This document shows, in pieces, positions 16,420 through 23,995 of a stretch of 64,000 nt of DNA. Numbering within the stretch: the stretch's first letter is position 1; every line of letters starts with the position of its first letter. The stretch lies in the NCBI GenBank assembly GCA_963728655.1, contig CAVSLD010000005.1:186001-250000 (forward strand), given 5' to 3'. Source of the DNA: Iamia sp963728655 (GTDB lineage: Bacteria; Actinomycetota; Acidimicrobiia; Acidimicrobiales; Iamiaceae). A program made the position numbers and the translations under genes. Under the pieces are notes generated by a model. That model had not been told where the DNA came from. It did no database searches and was given only the letters and a program-made list of their open reading frames with translations.

Positions 16420-16435
16420 CGTGACCTTCGGCCCT
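16420..16435 (+). promoter_or_regulatory. DosR-like box, alcohol dehydrogenase promoter
   Basis: CGTGACCTTCGGCCCT. The hexamer TACGTT (16458-16463) is 23 bases downstream. ATG 16494 is 59 bases from the box and has AAGGAG ahead of it. Confidence 0.72.
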
Positions 16436-16493
16436 GCCCCTCCATCGACCCCCTCCGTACGTTCAGGTGACCCCCACACCAAGGAGCTCTGCC

Positions 16494-17538
16494 ATGCGTG
16501 CAGTCGTGTACCACGGTCCCGGACAGAAGGCGTGGGAGGAGGTCCCCGACCCTGTCCTCGTCGACGACACGGACGCCATCGTCCGCGTCGACGCCGTCAC
16601 CATCTGCGGGACGGATCTCCACATCCTGAAGGGCGACGTGCCGGCTGTGACCGACGGCCGGATCCTCGGCCACGAGGCGGTGGGCACCGTCGAGGCGACG
16701 GGCTCCGCGGTCAAGGGCCTGGTGCCCGGCGACCGGGTGCTGGTGTCCTGCATCACCGCCTGCGGGGCCTGTCGCTACTGCAGGGAGGGCCGCTACGGCC
16801 AGTGCCTGGGCGGCGGGGGTTGGATCCTCGGGCACCTCATCGACGGCACCCAGGCCGAGCACGTCCGCGTACCCTTCGCCGACACCTCCACCTACAAGAT
16901 CCCCGCGGGGGTGACCGACGAGCAGATCCTCATGCTGGCCGACATCCTCCCCACCGGCTACGAGGTCGGCGTGCTGAACGGCCGGGTCGGTCCCGGCGAC
17001 GTGGTCGCCGTGGTGGGCGCGGGGCCCATCGGCCTCTCGGCCATCATGGGCGCTCGCCTGTTCAGCCCCGCCCACGTCGTCGCCATCGACCTCGCCGACA
17101 GCCGCCTCGAGGCGGCCAAGGGCTTCGGGGCCGACATCACGGTGAACAACGGGCGCGAGGATGCCCTCGCCGTGGTCCAGCGACCTCACCGACGGCCTGG
17201 GCGCAGACGTGGCCATCGAGGCCGTGGGGGTCCCCGAGACCTTCGAGCTCACCGCCGCGCTGGCCCGCCCGGGGGGCCACATCGCCAACATCGGCGTCCA
17301 CGGCGCCCCCGCCACCCTGCACCTCGAGGACCTGTGGATCCGCGACGTCACCATCACCACGGGCCTGGTCGACACCTGCTCGACCCCGACGCTGCTGCGC
17401 CTGGCCCAGGGCCACCAGGTCGACGTGGACCGCTTCGTGACCCACCACTTCGCCCTCGACCAGTTCGAGGAGGCCTACGACGTCTTCGCCCGGGCCGCCG
17501 AGACCGATGCCCTCAAGGTCGTGCTGCAGCGGGGCTGA
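16494..17538 (+). pseudogene. Zinc alcohol dehydrogenase, one frame break
   Basis: MDR zinc dehydrogenase of about 347 residues once corrected. It has the catalytic zinc site CGTDLH and GHEAVG, structural cysteines in CGACRYCREGRYGQC, and VVGAGPIGLSAIMGA for NAD. The frame changes at 17175-17185: 'EDALAVVQ' continues as 'DLTDGLGADVAIEAVG' one base over. Removing one C from CAGCGACC restores the family sequence, and the rest of the gene is intact to the TGA at 17536. Most likely a consensus insertion. It resembles NAD alcohol dehydrogenases that act on short alcohols or aldehydes. It has its own box and Shine-Dalgarno, divergent from sqr. Confidence 0.82.
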
Positions 17539-17543
17539 GGCCG

Positions 17544-17571
17544 AGCCCCCTCGCCGAGGCGGCAGGGGGAG
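17544..17571. terminator. Hairpin between convergent genes
   Basis: A CCCCCT...AGGGGG stem (17546-17551 with 17564-17569) encloses a CGCC/GGCG inner stem. It lies just after the alcohol dehydrogenase stop and before the convergent kinase-like gene, so it could act as a bidirectional terminator. Confidence 0.4.
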
Positions 17572-17577
17572 CCGTGT

Positions 17578-19059
17578 TCATGGCCCGGGCGGATCTGGGT
17601 CGATGGACTCCAGCGCGTGGGCGACGGAGGCGGCGAGGGGCCGGGTGGTCGACACCTCGGTCGCCTCCGGCCACTCCGCGAACGTCGATGCCATGGCTCG
17701 CACGACCTGCGGGTCGGCATCGGACACGGTCGGGCCCTCAGCACGCTGCGCCACGCGTGCCTCACAGACCGACACCGGCGCCACGCAGCGCAGCTCCACG
17801 CACCGGGCCGAGGTCGCCGCGGCCAGGTCGCGAGCCTCCTCCCGCCACCGCGCCTGGGAGAAGGTCGCATCGACGACCACCGACTCGCCCATCTCGAGCA
17901 GGAGCCGCGCCCGGGCCAGGACCTCGTCGTAGGTCCGGGTCGAGTGGGCGGCGTCGTAGATCCCCTCGCCAGGAGCGGCGCCCGCGGGATCGTGGGCGGC
18001 GAGGCCGACCAGCTCCTTGCGCGTCTCGTCGCTGCGGAGCACGACGGCGCCGAGGTGATCGGCGACCGCTGCCGCCACCGTCGACTTCCCGCTGCCGGGC
18101 AGGCCACCGGCCACGACCAGCCGCACCCGAGCCGACCGCAGGTGGTGGGCGGCCAGGGCCAGCAGGAGCCGAGGATCCTCGGTGATCGGCGCCCCCTGGG
18201 CGGCGCGGATGCCTGCGACCTTGGCCCTGACCTGCGCTCGGTAGGCGATGTGGTGGTGGGCGAGGGACCTCGGCCAGTCGTCGTCGAGGAGCTCGCGGTG
18301 CAGGTCGAGCACCGCCCAGGCGATGTCGGGGCGCCCGAGCCGCTCGACGTCCATGGCCAGGAACGCCACGTCGGCGAGCACGTCGCCGGCGCGGAGGGCG
18401 GGGTCGAACTCGAGGCAGTCGAGCACCGCCGGGCCCTCGTCGAGGCAGAAGATGTCCTGGGCGAGGAGGTCGCCGTGGCCGTCGCGCGCCCGACCGCAGG
18501 CGATGCGGTGGTCGAGGAGGCGCTGTCGCCCAGAGAGGTAGGTGCGGGCCTCGTCCAGGACCTCCGAGGCGGCCCGCTCGTCGACGGTGCGGGACGGCAT
18601 CCCCTCCATCTCTCGGGCGTTGTCCTCCCAACGGGCCAGGGTCGCCTCGGACGAGGCCGCCTGGTCCGCCACCGGCGTCCGGTCGGCGCCCGCGTGGAAC
18701 GCCGCGAGCCGGTGGGCGAGGTGGCGGACGCACGGCTCGACGTCGGTGCCGTCGGTGAGGAGGTGGGCGAGCCGACGGTCCTCGGGCAACCTCCTCATCA
18801 CCACGACGGGCTCGTCGTGGCCCTCGTGGCGGAGCGAGCCGACCCCCAGGTACACCTCCGGTGCGAGGCGACGGTTCAGGGCGACCTCCGCCTCGCAGGC
18901 CGCCCGGCGCGCCTCGACCGTGGTGTAGTCGACGAAGCCCAGGTCGAGCGGCTTCTTCAGCTTGAAGGCCCGGTCCCCGAGGAACACCACGATGCCCGAG
19001 TGCGTCTCGGCCACGGCGGCCGGCTGATCGAGGGCCGCGCCGTCGCCTCCGTCGCTCAC
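17578..19059 (-). CDS. Rv2004c-like phosphotransferase/P-loop kinase fusion
   Basis: A 493-residue two-domain protein. The N-terminal part (about 20-300) is an aminoglycoside-phosphotransferase-like kinase fold: FKLKKPLDLGFVDYTT as the lysine region, GHGDLLAQDIFCLD as the catalytic loop, FDPALRAGDVLAD as the metal loop. The C-terminal part (about 320-490) is a P-loop kinase domain with VVAGGLPGSGKSTVAAAVA. This architecture matches Rv2004c, a DosR-regulon protein of unknown substrate. GTG 19059 was chosen over ATG 19071 because it is 36 bases from the box, as in the other leaderless units, and because the -10 hexamer overlaps ATG 19071. Confidence 0.83.
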   Translation of the reverse strand: MSDGGDGAALDQPAAVAETHSGIVVFLGDRAFKLKKPLDLGFVDYTTVEARRAACEAEVALNRRLAPEVYLGVGSLRHEGHDEPVVVMRRLPEDRRLAHLLTDGTDVEPCVRHLAHRLAAFHAGADRTPVADQAASSEATLARWEDNAREMEGMPSRTVDERAASEVLDEARTYLSGRQRLLDHRIACGRARDGHGDLLAQDIFCLDEGPAVLDCLEFDPALRAGDVLADVAFLAMDVERLGRPDIAWAVLDLHRELLDDDWPRSLAHHHIAYRAQVRAKVAGIRAAQGAPITEDPRLLLALAAHHLRSARVRLVVAGGLPGSGKSTVAAAVADHLGAVVLRSDETRKELVGLAAHDPAGAAPGEGIYDAAHSTRTYDEVLARARLLLEMGESVVVDATFSQARWREEARDLAAATSARCVELRCVAPVSVCEARVAQRAEGPTVSDADPQVVRAMASTFAEWPEATEVSTTRPLAASVAHALESIDPDPPGP

Positions 19060-19094
19060 GCCCCCCACCATCCCCGCACCCAGAGGGGCCCTCC

Positions 19095-19110
19095 AGGGTC
19101 CAAAGACCCT
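19095..19110 (-). promoter_or_regulatory. DosR-like box, Rv2004c-like gene
   Basis: AGGGTCCAAAGACCCT, a palindrome with a compensated A/T exchange in both arms. The hexamer GATGGT (19067-19072, minus strand) is 23 bases downstream. GTG 19059 is 36 bases away with no Shine-Dalgarno. Confidence 0.75.
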
Positions 19111-19214
19111 CGTCTCCGAGTCGAGGCCCTCGCGGACCACCCGCTCTGACCAGGACGGGGCCGAGGCGGGGCGGGGCGGATCAGGCCAGCGGGCCCGGGA
19201 CCCGGCGCCGCCGA

Positions 19215-19230
19215 GGGGCCCTTGGCCCCT
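19215..19230 (+). promoter_or_regulatory. DosR-like box, P-type ATPase promoter
   Basis: GGGGCCCTTGGCCCCT. The hexamer CAGCCT (19254-19259) starts 24 bases on, and GTG 19266 is 36 bases from the box with no Shine-Dalgarno. Confidence 0.7.
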
Positions 19231-19265
19231 ACCGGTGGACCCGACGAGGGGCGCAGCCTGGACCG

Positions 19266-21875
19266 GTGGAGCGCCTGGTCACCCCCGCCCCGGGCCCCGG
19301 GACGTCGCCGCCGGGCCCGGCCGGTCTGAGCGGGGAGGAGGCCGCCGCCCGTCTGCGGCGAGACGGACCCAACGTGCTGCCCGCCGCGCCCCACCCCCGG
19401 TGGGGACGGGAGCTGCTCGGGCAGCTCACCCACTTCTTCGCCCTCATGCTGTGGGTCGCCGGCCTCCTCGCCCTGGTCGCCGGGCTGCCCCAGCTGGGCA
19501 TCGCCATCTTCGTGGTCATCGTGGTCAACGGCGTCTTCGCCTTCGTGCAGGAGCAGCGCGCCGAGCGGGCCGCCGAGGGCCTGCGGGACCTGCTCCCCGC
19601 GGGGGTCACCGTCCGCCGCGACGGGCAGCCGCGCACCGTGGCCGCCGCCGACGTCGTGGTCGACGACGTCGTCCTGCTCGCCGCCGGGGACCGCATCCCT
19701 GCCGACCTGCAGCTGGTGGACGCCCACGCCGTTGCCGTCGACGCCTCGACCCTGACCGGCGAGAGCGTCCCCGTGCCTGCCGGTCCGGGCGACCGGGTCT
19801 TCGCCGGCACCTTCACGACCAACGGGACGGCCGAGGGGGTCGTCGTGGCCACCGGCACCGCGACCGAGCTGGCCGGGATCGCCCGGCTCACCGCCGGGGC
19901 CCACCCCCCGCGCACCCCACTGGCCCTCGAGCTGCACCGCGTCGTCCGGACGATCGCCCGGCTGGCGGTGGGGGTGGGGGTGGGCTTCTTCGTCCTGGCC
20001 CTGCTGCTGGGCACCCCGGCGCAGGAGGGGTTCCTCTTCGCCATCGGCGTCACGGTGGCGCTCGTCCCCGAGGGGCTGCTGCCCACCGTGACGCTCTCGC
20101 TGGCCATGGGCGCGCAGCGGATGGCGCGGCGTCGGGCACTGGTCCGTCGGCTGGAGGCCGTCGAGACACTCGGATCCACCACCTTCATCTGCACCGACAA
20201 GACGGGGACGATCACCCGCAACCAGATGGCCGTGGTGGAGGTGTGGACGCTGGAGGGGGTGGTGCGGCTCGCCGGCGAGGGCTACACCCCGACCGGCCGG
20301 GTGGAGGGGACCGAGGAGGCCGTCCGGGTGGCACGCCACGCCGTGGGCGCGGCCCGTACGGCCGGGACCGGACGGGCGGTGTGCGAGGGCGACCTCTGGG
20401 TGGCCCGAGGGGACCCCATGGAGGCCGCCATCGACGTCGCCGCCCACCGTCTGTCGCCCTCGGGGCTCACCGACGCGGGGTCGCAGCCCGGGCTGCGCCG
20501 CCTGCCCTTCGACCCGGAGCGTCGGCGCGAGTCCGTGGTCGTCGACGGCGACCTGCTGGTGAAGGGCGCACCGGACGCCGTCCTGCCCCGCTGCGTGCGA
20601 GCACCGGCCGACGCCGCCCGGGCCACCGACGCCCTGGCGGACCGGGGGCTGCGGGTGCTCGCCGTGGCTCGCCGGTCGGCCGCCCACCTCGACCCCGACA
20701 GCCCCGCCGACGAGGCCGAGCGGGATCTCGAGCTGCTCGGCCTGATCGGCCTGCACGACCCGCCCCGGCCCGGTGTGGAGGACTCGATCGCGGCCGCCCG
20801 GCGGGCGGGGATCCGGCTGGCCATGGTGACCGGCGACCACCCGGCCACCGCCCGCGCCATCGCCCGCCAGGTCGGCCTCACGGGCGACGAGGAGAGGATC
20901 CTGCAGGGCCGCGACCTCCCCGACGACGACGCGCTGCTGGGCGCCCTCCTCGACCACGACGGCGTCGTGGTCAGCCGGGTGACGCCGGCGGACAAGCTGC
21001 GGATCGCCGAGGCCCTCCAGGGCCGAGGGCACGTGGTGGCCATGACCGGCGACGGCGTCAACGACGGTCCGGCCCTCCAGGCCGCCGACATCGGGGTGGC
21101 CATGGGGCGGAGCGGGACCGACGTGGCCCGGGCGGCCGCCGACCTCGTGCTCCTCGACGACGACTTCTCCACCATCGTCGCGGCGGTCGAGCAGGGTCGG
21201 GCCACGTTCACCAACATCCACCGCTTCTTGACCTACCACCTCACCGACAACGTGGCCGAGCTCACCCCCTTCCTCGTGTGGGCCCTGTCCGGAGGACGCT
21301 TCCCCCTCGCCCTCGGCGTCCTGCAGGTGCTCTGCCTCGACATCGGGACCGACCTGCTCCCGGCCCTCGCCCTCGGCGACGAGGCCCCCTCGGACGCGGT
21401 CCTCGGTCGTCCCCCGGAAGGGCGCCACCTCATCGACCGGGGCCTGCTGGTCCGCGTCTTCGGGGTCCTGGGCCCGACCGAGGCACTGGTGGAGATGACC
21501 GCGTTCGTCACCGCTCTCCTGGTGGCGGGGTGGCGCCCCGGCGCCGCCTTCCCCACCGGGCACGCGCTGGCCGCCGCGTCGGGGGCTGCGTTCGCCGCCG
21601 TGGTCTTCGGCCAGGCGGCCAACGCCTTCGCCTGCCGGAGCGCCACCCGCCCTCCGTGGCGGCTGGGGTGGACGTCCAACCGGTTGCTGCTCTGGGCGGT
21701 GGGCACCGAGCTGGTCGCCCTCGCCGGCTTCCTCCTCGTGGGCCCCCTCGCCCGCCTCCTCGACCACGCGCCCCCGCCGACGGCGGGCCTGGCCGTCGCC
21801 CTCCTGGCCGTCCCGGCCGTCCTCGCCGCCGATGCTGCCCACAAGGGGGTGCGGCGCCGGGCCGCCGCCCGGTGA
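19266..21875 (+). CDS. CtpF-like cation-transporting P-type ATPase
   Basis: An 869-residue P2-type ATPase. The N-terminal cation ATPase domain is followed by TGES in the actuator (TLTGESVPVPAG), PEGLLPTVTLSLAMG in the fourth membrane helix, the phosphorylation site DKTGTITRNQM, KGAPDAVLPRC in the nucleotide domain, TGDHPATA, and the hinge MTGDGVNDGPAL. Six or more C-terminal membrane segments follow. The PEGL form and overall order match CtpF, the DosR-controlled Ca2+ ATPase of Mycobacterium tuberculosis; ion specificity here is inferred. GTG 19266 is leaderless by spacing from its box. Confidence 0.9.
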   Translation: MERLVTPAPGPGTSPPGPAGLSGEEAAARLRRDGPNVLPAAPHPRWGRELLGQLTHFFALMLWVAGLLALVAGLPQLGIAIFVVIVVNGVFAFVQEQRAERAAEGLRDLLPAGVTVRRDGQPRTVAAADVVVDDVVLLAAGDRIPADLQLVDAHAVAVDASTLTGESVPVPAGPGDRVFAGTFTTNGTAEGVVVATGTATELAGIARLTAGAHPPRTPLALELHRVVRTIARLAVGVGVGFFVLALLLGTPAQEGFLFAIGVTVALVPEGLLPTVTLSLAMGAQRMARRRALVRRLEAVETLGSTTFICTDKTGTITRNQMAVVEVWTLEGVVRLAGEGYTPTGRVEGTEEAVRVARHAVGAARTAGTGRAVCEGDLWVARGDPMEAAIDVAAHRLSPSGLTDAGSQPGLRRLPFDPERRRESVVVDGDLLVKGAPDAVLPRCVRAPADAARATDALADRGLRVLAVARRSAAHLDPDSPADEAERDLELLGLIGLHDPPRPGVEDSIAAARRAGIRLAMVTGDHPATARAIARQVGLTGDEERILQGRDLPDDDALLGALLDHDGVVVSRVTPADKLRIAEALQGRGHVVAMTGDGVNDGPALQAADIGVAMGRSGTDVARAAADLVLLDDDFSTIVAAVEQGRATFTNIHRFLTYHLTDNVAELTPFLVWALSGGRFPLALGVLQVLCLDIGTDLLPALALGDEAPSDAVLGRPPEGRHLIDRGLLVRVFGVLGPTEALVEMTAFVTALLVAGWRPGAAFPTGHALAAASGAAFAAVVFGQAANAFACRSATRPPWRLGWTSNRLLLWAVGTELVALAGFLLVGPLARLLDHAPPPTAGLAVALLAVPAVLAADAAHKGVRRRAAAR

Positions 21876-21901
21876 GGCGGCGCCGGCGGGGTCCGGTGCC
21901 C

Positions 21902-22342
21902 TCAGCCCTCGTGGGGCAGGGGGACGATCACGACCGGGCAGGGGGCGTGCGCTGCGACCCGGTGGCTGACCGAGCCCAGCACGGCGCCGACGAACGCCCC
22001 GTGGCCCCGGGTGCCGACCACGAGCATGTCCGCCCCCGCCGCCACCGAGAGCAGCACCTTTGCCGGGCTGCCCGTGCTGAAGGTGCGCTCGATGGGCGCC
22101 ACCAGCCCTGAGGCATCGGTGCTGTCGACCACGTCGTCGAGGTCCTTGCGCCGCCGCTGCTCGATCGCCTCGGCATCGACCACGTCCGATGTCGGCGCCG
22201 TCCACATCGTCCCGAGGTACGGGTCGTCCCAGGCCATCACCGCCTCCAGCACGGCGCCCCGGGTCCGGGCCTCGGCCACCGCCCACTCCAGGGCCCGGCG
22301 GCTCCCCGGCGACCCGTCCACCCCGACGACGATGCGTGCCAT
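21902..22342 (-). CDS. Single-domain universal stress protein
   Basis: A 146-residue UspA protein. It runs from MARIVVGVDGSPGSRRALEWAVAEA to GTRGHGAFVGAVLGSVSHRVAAHAPCPVVIV, so the ATP-binding loop is complete. ATG 22342 has GGAGGAG eight bases upstream. Divergent from the CBS gene, with its own DosR-like box at 22430-22445. Convergent with the P-type ATPase. Confidence 0.9.
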   Translation of the reverse strand: MARIVVGVDGSPGSRRALEWAVAEARTRGAVLEAVMAWDDPYLGTMWTAPTSDVVDAEAIEQRRRKDLDDVVDSTDASGLVAPIERTFSTGSPAKVLLSVAAGADMLVVGTRGHGAFVGAVLGSVSHRVAAHAPCPVVIVPLPHEG

Positions 22343-22429
22343 GTCTCCTCCATCCCACCGGGTGGGCGGCCACCGCGGCCTCGATGTCGCTGGACGCCAC
22401 CAGCGTCGCCCCCCGAACGCGCCGGGGCC

Positions 22430-22445
22430 AGGGCCGATGGTCCCG
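22430..22445 (-). promoter_or_regulatory. DosR-like box, universal stress gene
   Basis: AGGGCCGATGGTCCCG on the plus strand. The hexamer GACGCT (22402-22407, minus strand) is 23 bases downstream. The start at 22342 has a Shine-Dalgarno, giving a predicted leader of about 50 bases. Confidence 0.68.
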
Positions 22446-22494
22446 ACCTCCGGGCCGCGACCGGGGGCGGAGCGACGAGCACCCGACGCGGCGC

Positions 22495-22510
22495 CGGGAC
22501 CTTCGGCCCT
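22495..22510 (+). promoter_or_regulatory. DosR-like box, CBS gene
   Basis: CGGGACCTTCGGCCCT. The hexamer GACCAT (22533-22538) is 23 bases downstream. GTG 22566 is 56 bases away and has AAGGAG. Confidence 0.78.
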
Positions 22511-22565
22511 ACACCGAGGACCACGGGCGGGGGACCATCGCGACGAACCCGACCAAGGAGCCCCT

Positions 22566-23018
22566 GTGCGCACCATCGAGGCCATCCGCCGCACCGGCAT
22601 CTCGATCGATGCCGACCGCACCGTCCACGATGCCGCCGTCCTCATGGAGTCCGCCGGCGTGGGCGCGCTGGCCGTGCTCGATGCCGACCGGCTGGTCGGC
22701 ATCGTCACCGACCGCGACCTGGTCCGTCGGGTCCTGGCCCCGGGCCTGGCCCCCGACGCGCGGGTGGACGGGGTGATGACGATGCCGGTCGAGTCGATCG
22801 ACGCCGACACCGACCTCCACGACGCGGCCCGGGCGTTCGGCGCCAAGGGCGTGCGCCGCCTGGCCGTCACCGACGGTGGACGCTTCGTGGGGATGCTGAC
22901 GGTCGACGACCTGCTCATCGACCTGGCCGACGACCTGGCCAGCCTGGCCCGCCCCCTCACGGCGGAGACGCTCTTCGCCCACCACGACGCACCCGTGCCC
23001 ACCACCCCCCGGACCTGA
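22566..23018 (+). CDS. Two-CBS-domain protein, Hrp1-like
   Basis: A 150-residue protein made of two CBS domains ('ISIDADRTVHDAAVLMESAGVGALAVLDADRLVGIVTDRDLVRRVL' and 'ESIDADTDLHDAARAFGAKGVRRLAVTDGGRFVGMLTVDDLL'). Size and arrangement match hypoxic response protein 1 (Rv2626c), a DosR-regulon protein. CBS pairs usually bind adenosine nucleotides, but the ligand is unknown. GTG 22566 follows AAGGAG by five bases. The stop lies within a perfect hairpin (23014-23030). Confidence 0.88.
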   Translation: MRTIEAIRRTGISIDADRTVHDAAVLMESAGVGALAVLDADRLVGIVTDRDLVRRVLAPGLAPDARVDGVMTMPVESIDADTDLHDAARAFGAKGVRRLAVTDGGRFVGMLTVDDLLIDLADDLASLARPLTAETLFAHHDAPVPTTPRT

Positions 23019-23030
23019 GCCGGGCTCAGG
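23014..23030. terminator. Hairpin overlapping the CBS gene stop
   Basis: CCTGAGCC-G-GGCTCAGG: a perfect eight-base inverted repeat around one base, containing the TGA stop. It lies between the convergent CBS and PfkB genes. Confidence 0.5.
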
Positions 23031-23053
23031 ACCGGTCGGCCGCGGCCGGGTCC

Positions 23054-23995
23054 TCACACCTGGTCGACGACGACCAGGGGGAGGAGGGCGTCGATGTCGT
23101 CGGCGTGGCACAGCTCGGTGCCGTCGGTCAGCACCGCCGCCGTGCCTGCCGCGACCCCGAGGGTCGCGGCGCGCTGCAGGTCCCAGCCCCGGGCCAGGCC
23201 CACGGCCAGGCCGGCCACCATGGCGTCACCCGCCCCGACCGCGCTGCGGACCTTGACCGTCGGGGCCCGCACTCGGATGGTCTCGGACCCAGAGGGGACC
23301 ACCAGGGCACCTCCCGCGCCGATGGACACCACGAGGACGTCGACCCGTGACCGAGCGACCAGGGCACGGGCGGCGCAGGCCACCTCGACCTCGGTGTCGA
23401 GAGGTGTCCCCGTCACGTCGGCCAGCTCGCGGGCACTGGGCTTGACCAGGTGGGCCCCGGACCACAGCGCGGCCTCGAGGGCGGGACCCGAGGTGTCGAC
23501 CAGGACGGCGGCGTGCGGGCAGTCCTCCACGACCGCGGTGACGAGGTCCTGCGCCCCGGGAGGCACCGATCCCGAGACGACGACGGTCCGAGCCGACGCC
23601 GCCGCCTCGACGACCGCGGTCCGGCAGGCGTCCACCTCGTCGGGCGTCAGGCCCGGTGCGGGGAGGACGAAGCGGTACTGGTCACCGGTCGCGTCCTCGC
23701 GCACGGTCACGCTCTGGCGCGTGGCCCCCTCGATGGGCACGGGGTGCACGGCCTGGCCGGCGTCACCGAGCAGCCGCAGGACCTCCTGGCCGACGACGCC
23801 GCCCAGCGGCGCGACCACCGCGCTCGGCTCTCCCAGTCGGGCGCAGACCCGGCTGACGTTGATGCCCCCACCCCCGGGCTCGGCGACGGGCGGCCCGCAT
23901 CGCAGCTTGTGGGTCGGGGCCAGGAACGGCACCGTGGTCGAGACGTCGAGCGCAGGGGCGGGGGTGAGGGTGGCGATGCGCGGGTCGGGGGTCAC
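23054..23995 (-). CDS. pfkB: PfkB-family sugar kinase (6-phosphofructokinase/tagatose-6-phosphate kinase type)
   Basis: A 313-residue ribokinase-fold kinase. Its N terminus, ATLTPAPALDVSTTVPF, is that of the 1-phosphofructokinase/PfkB subgroup. GGGGINVSR is the substrate-binding glycine motif, and SAVGAGDAMVAGLAVGL is the anion hole with the catalytic aspartate. It phosphorylates a sugar phosphate with ATP. PfkB (Rv2029c) is also in the DosR regulon beside hspX. GTG 23995 overlaps the PEP synthase stop (GTGA). Third gene of the Hsp20-ppsA-pfkB unit. Confidence 0.87.
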   Translation of the reverse strand: MTPDPRIATLTPAPALDVSTTVPFLAPTHKLRCGPPVAEPGGGGINVSRVCARLGEPSAVVAPLGGVVGQEVLRLLGDAGQAVHPVPIEGATRQSVTVREDATGDQYRFVLPAPGLTPDEVDACRTAVVEAAASARTVVVSGSVPPGAQDLVTAVVEDCPHAAVLVDTSGPALEAALWSGAHLVKPSARELADVTGTPLDTEVEVACAARALVARSRVDVLVVSIGAGGALVVPSGSETIRVRAPTVKVRSAVGAGDAMVAGLAVGLARGWDLQRAATLGVAAGTAAVLTDGTELCHADDIDALLPLVVVDQV

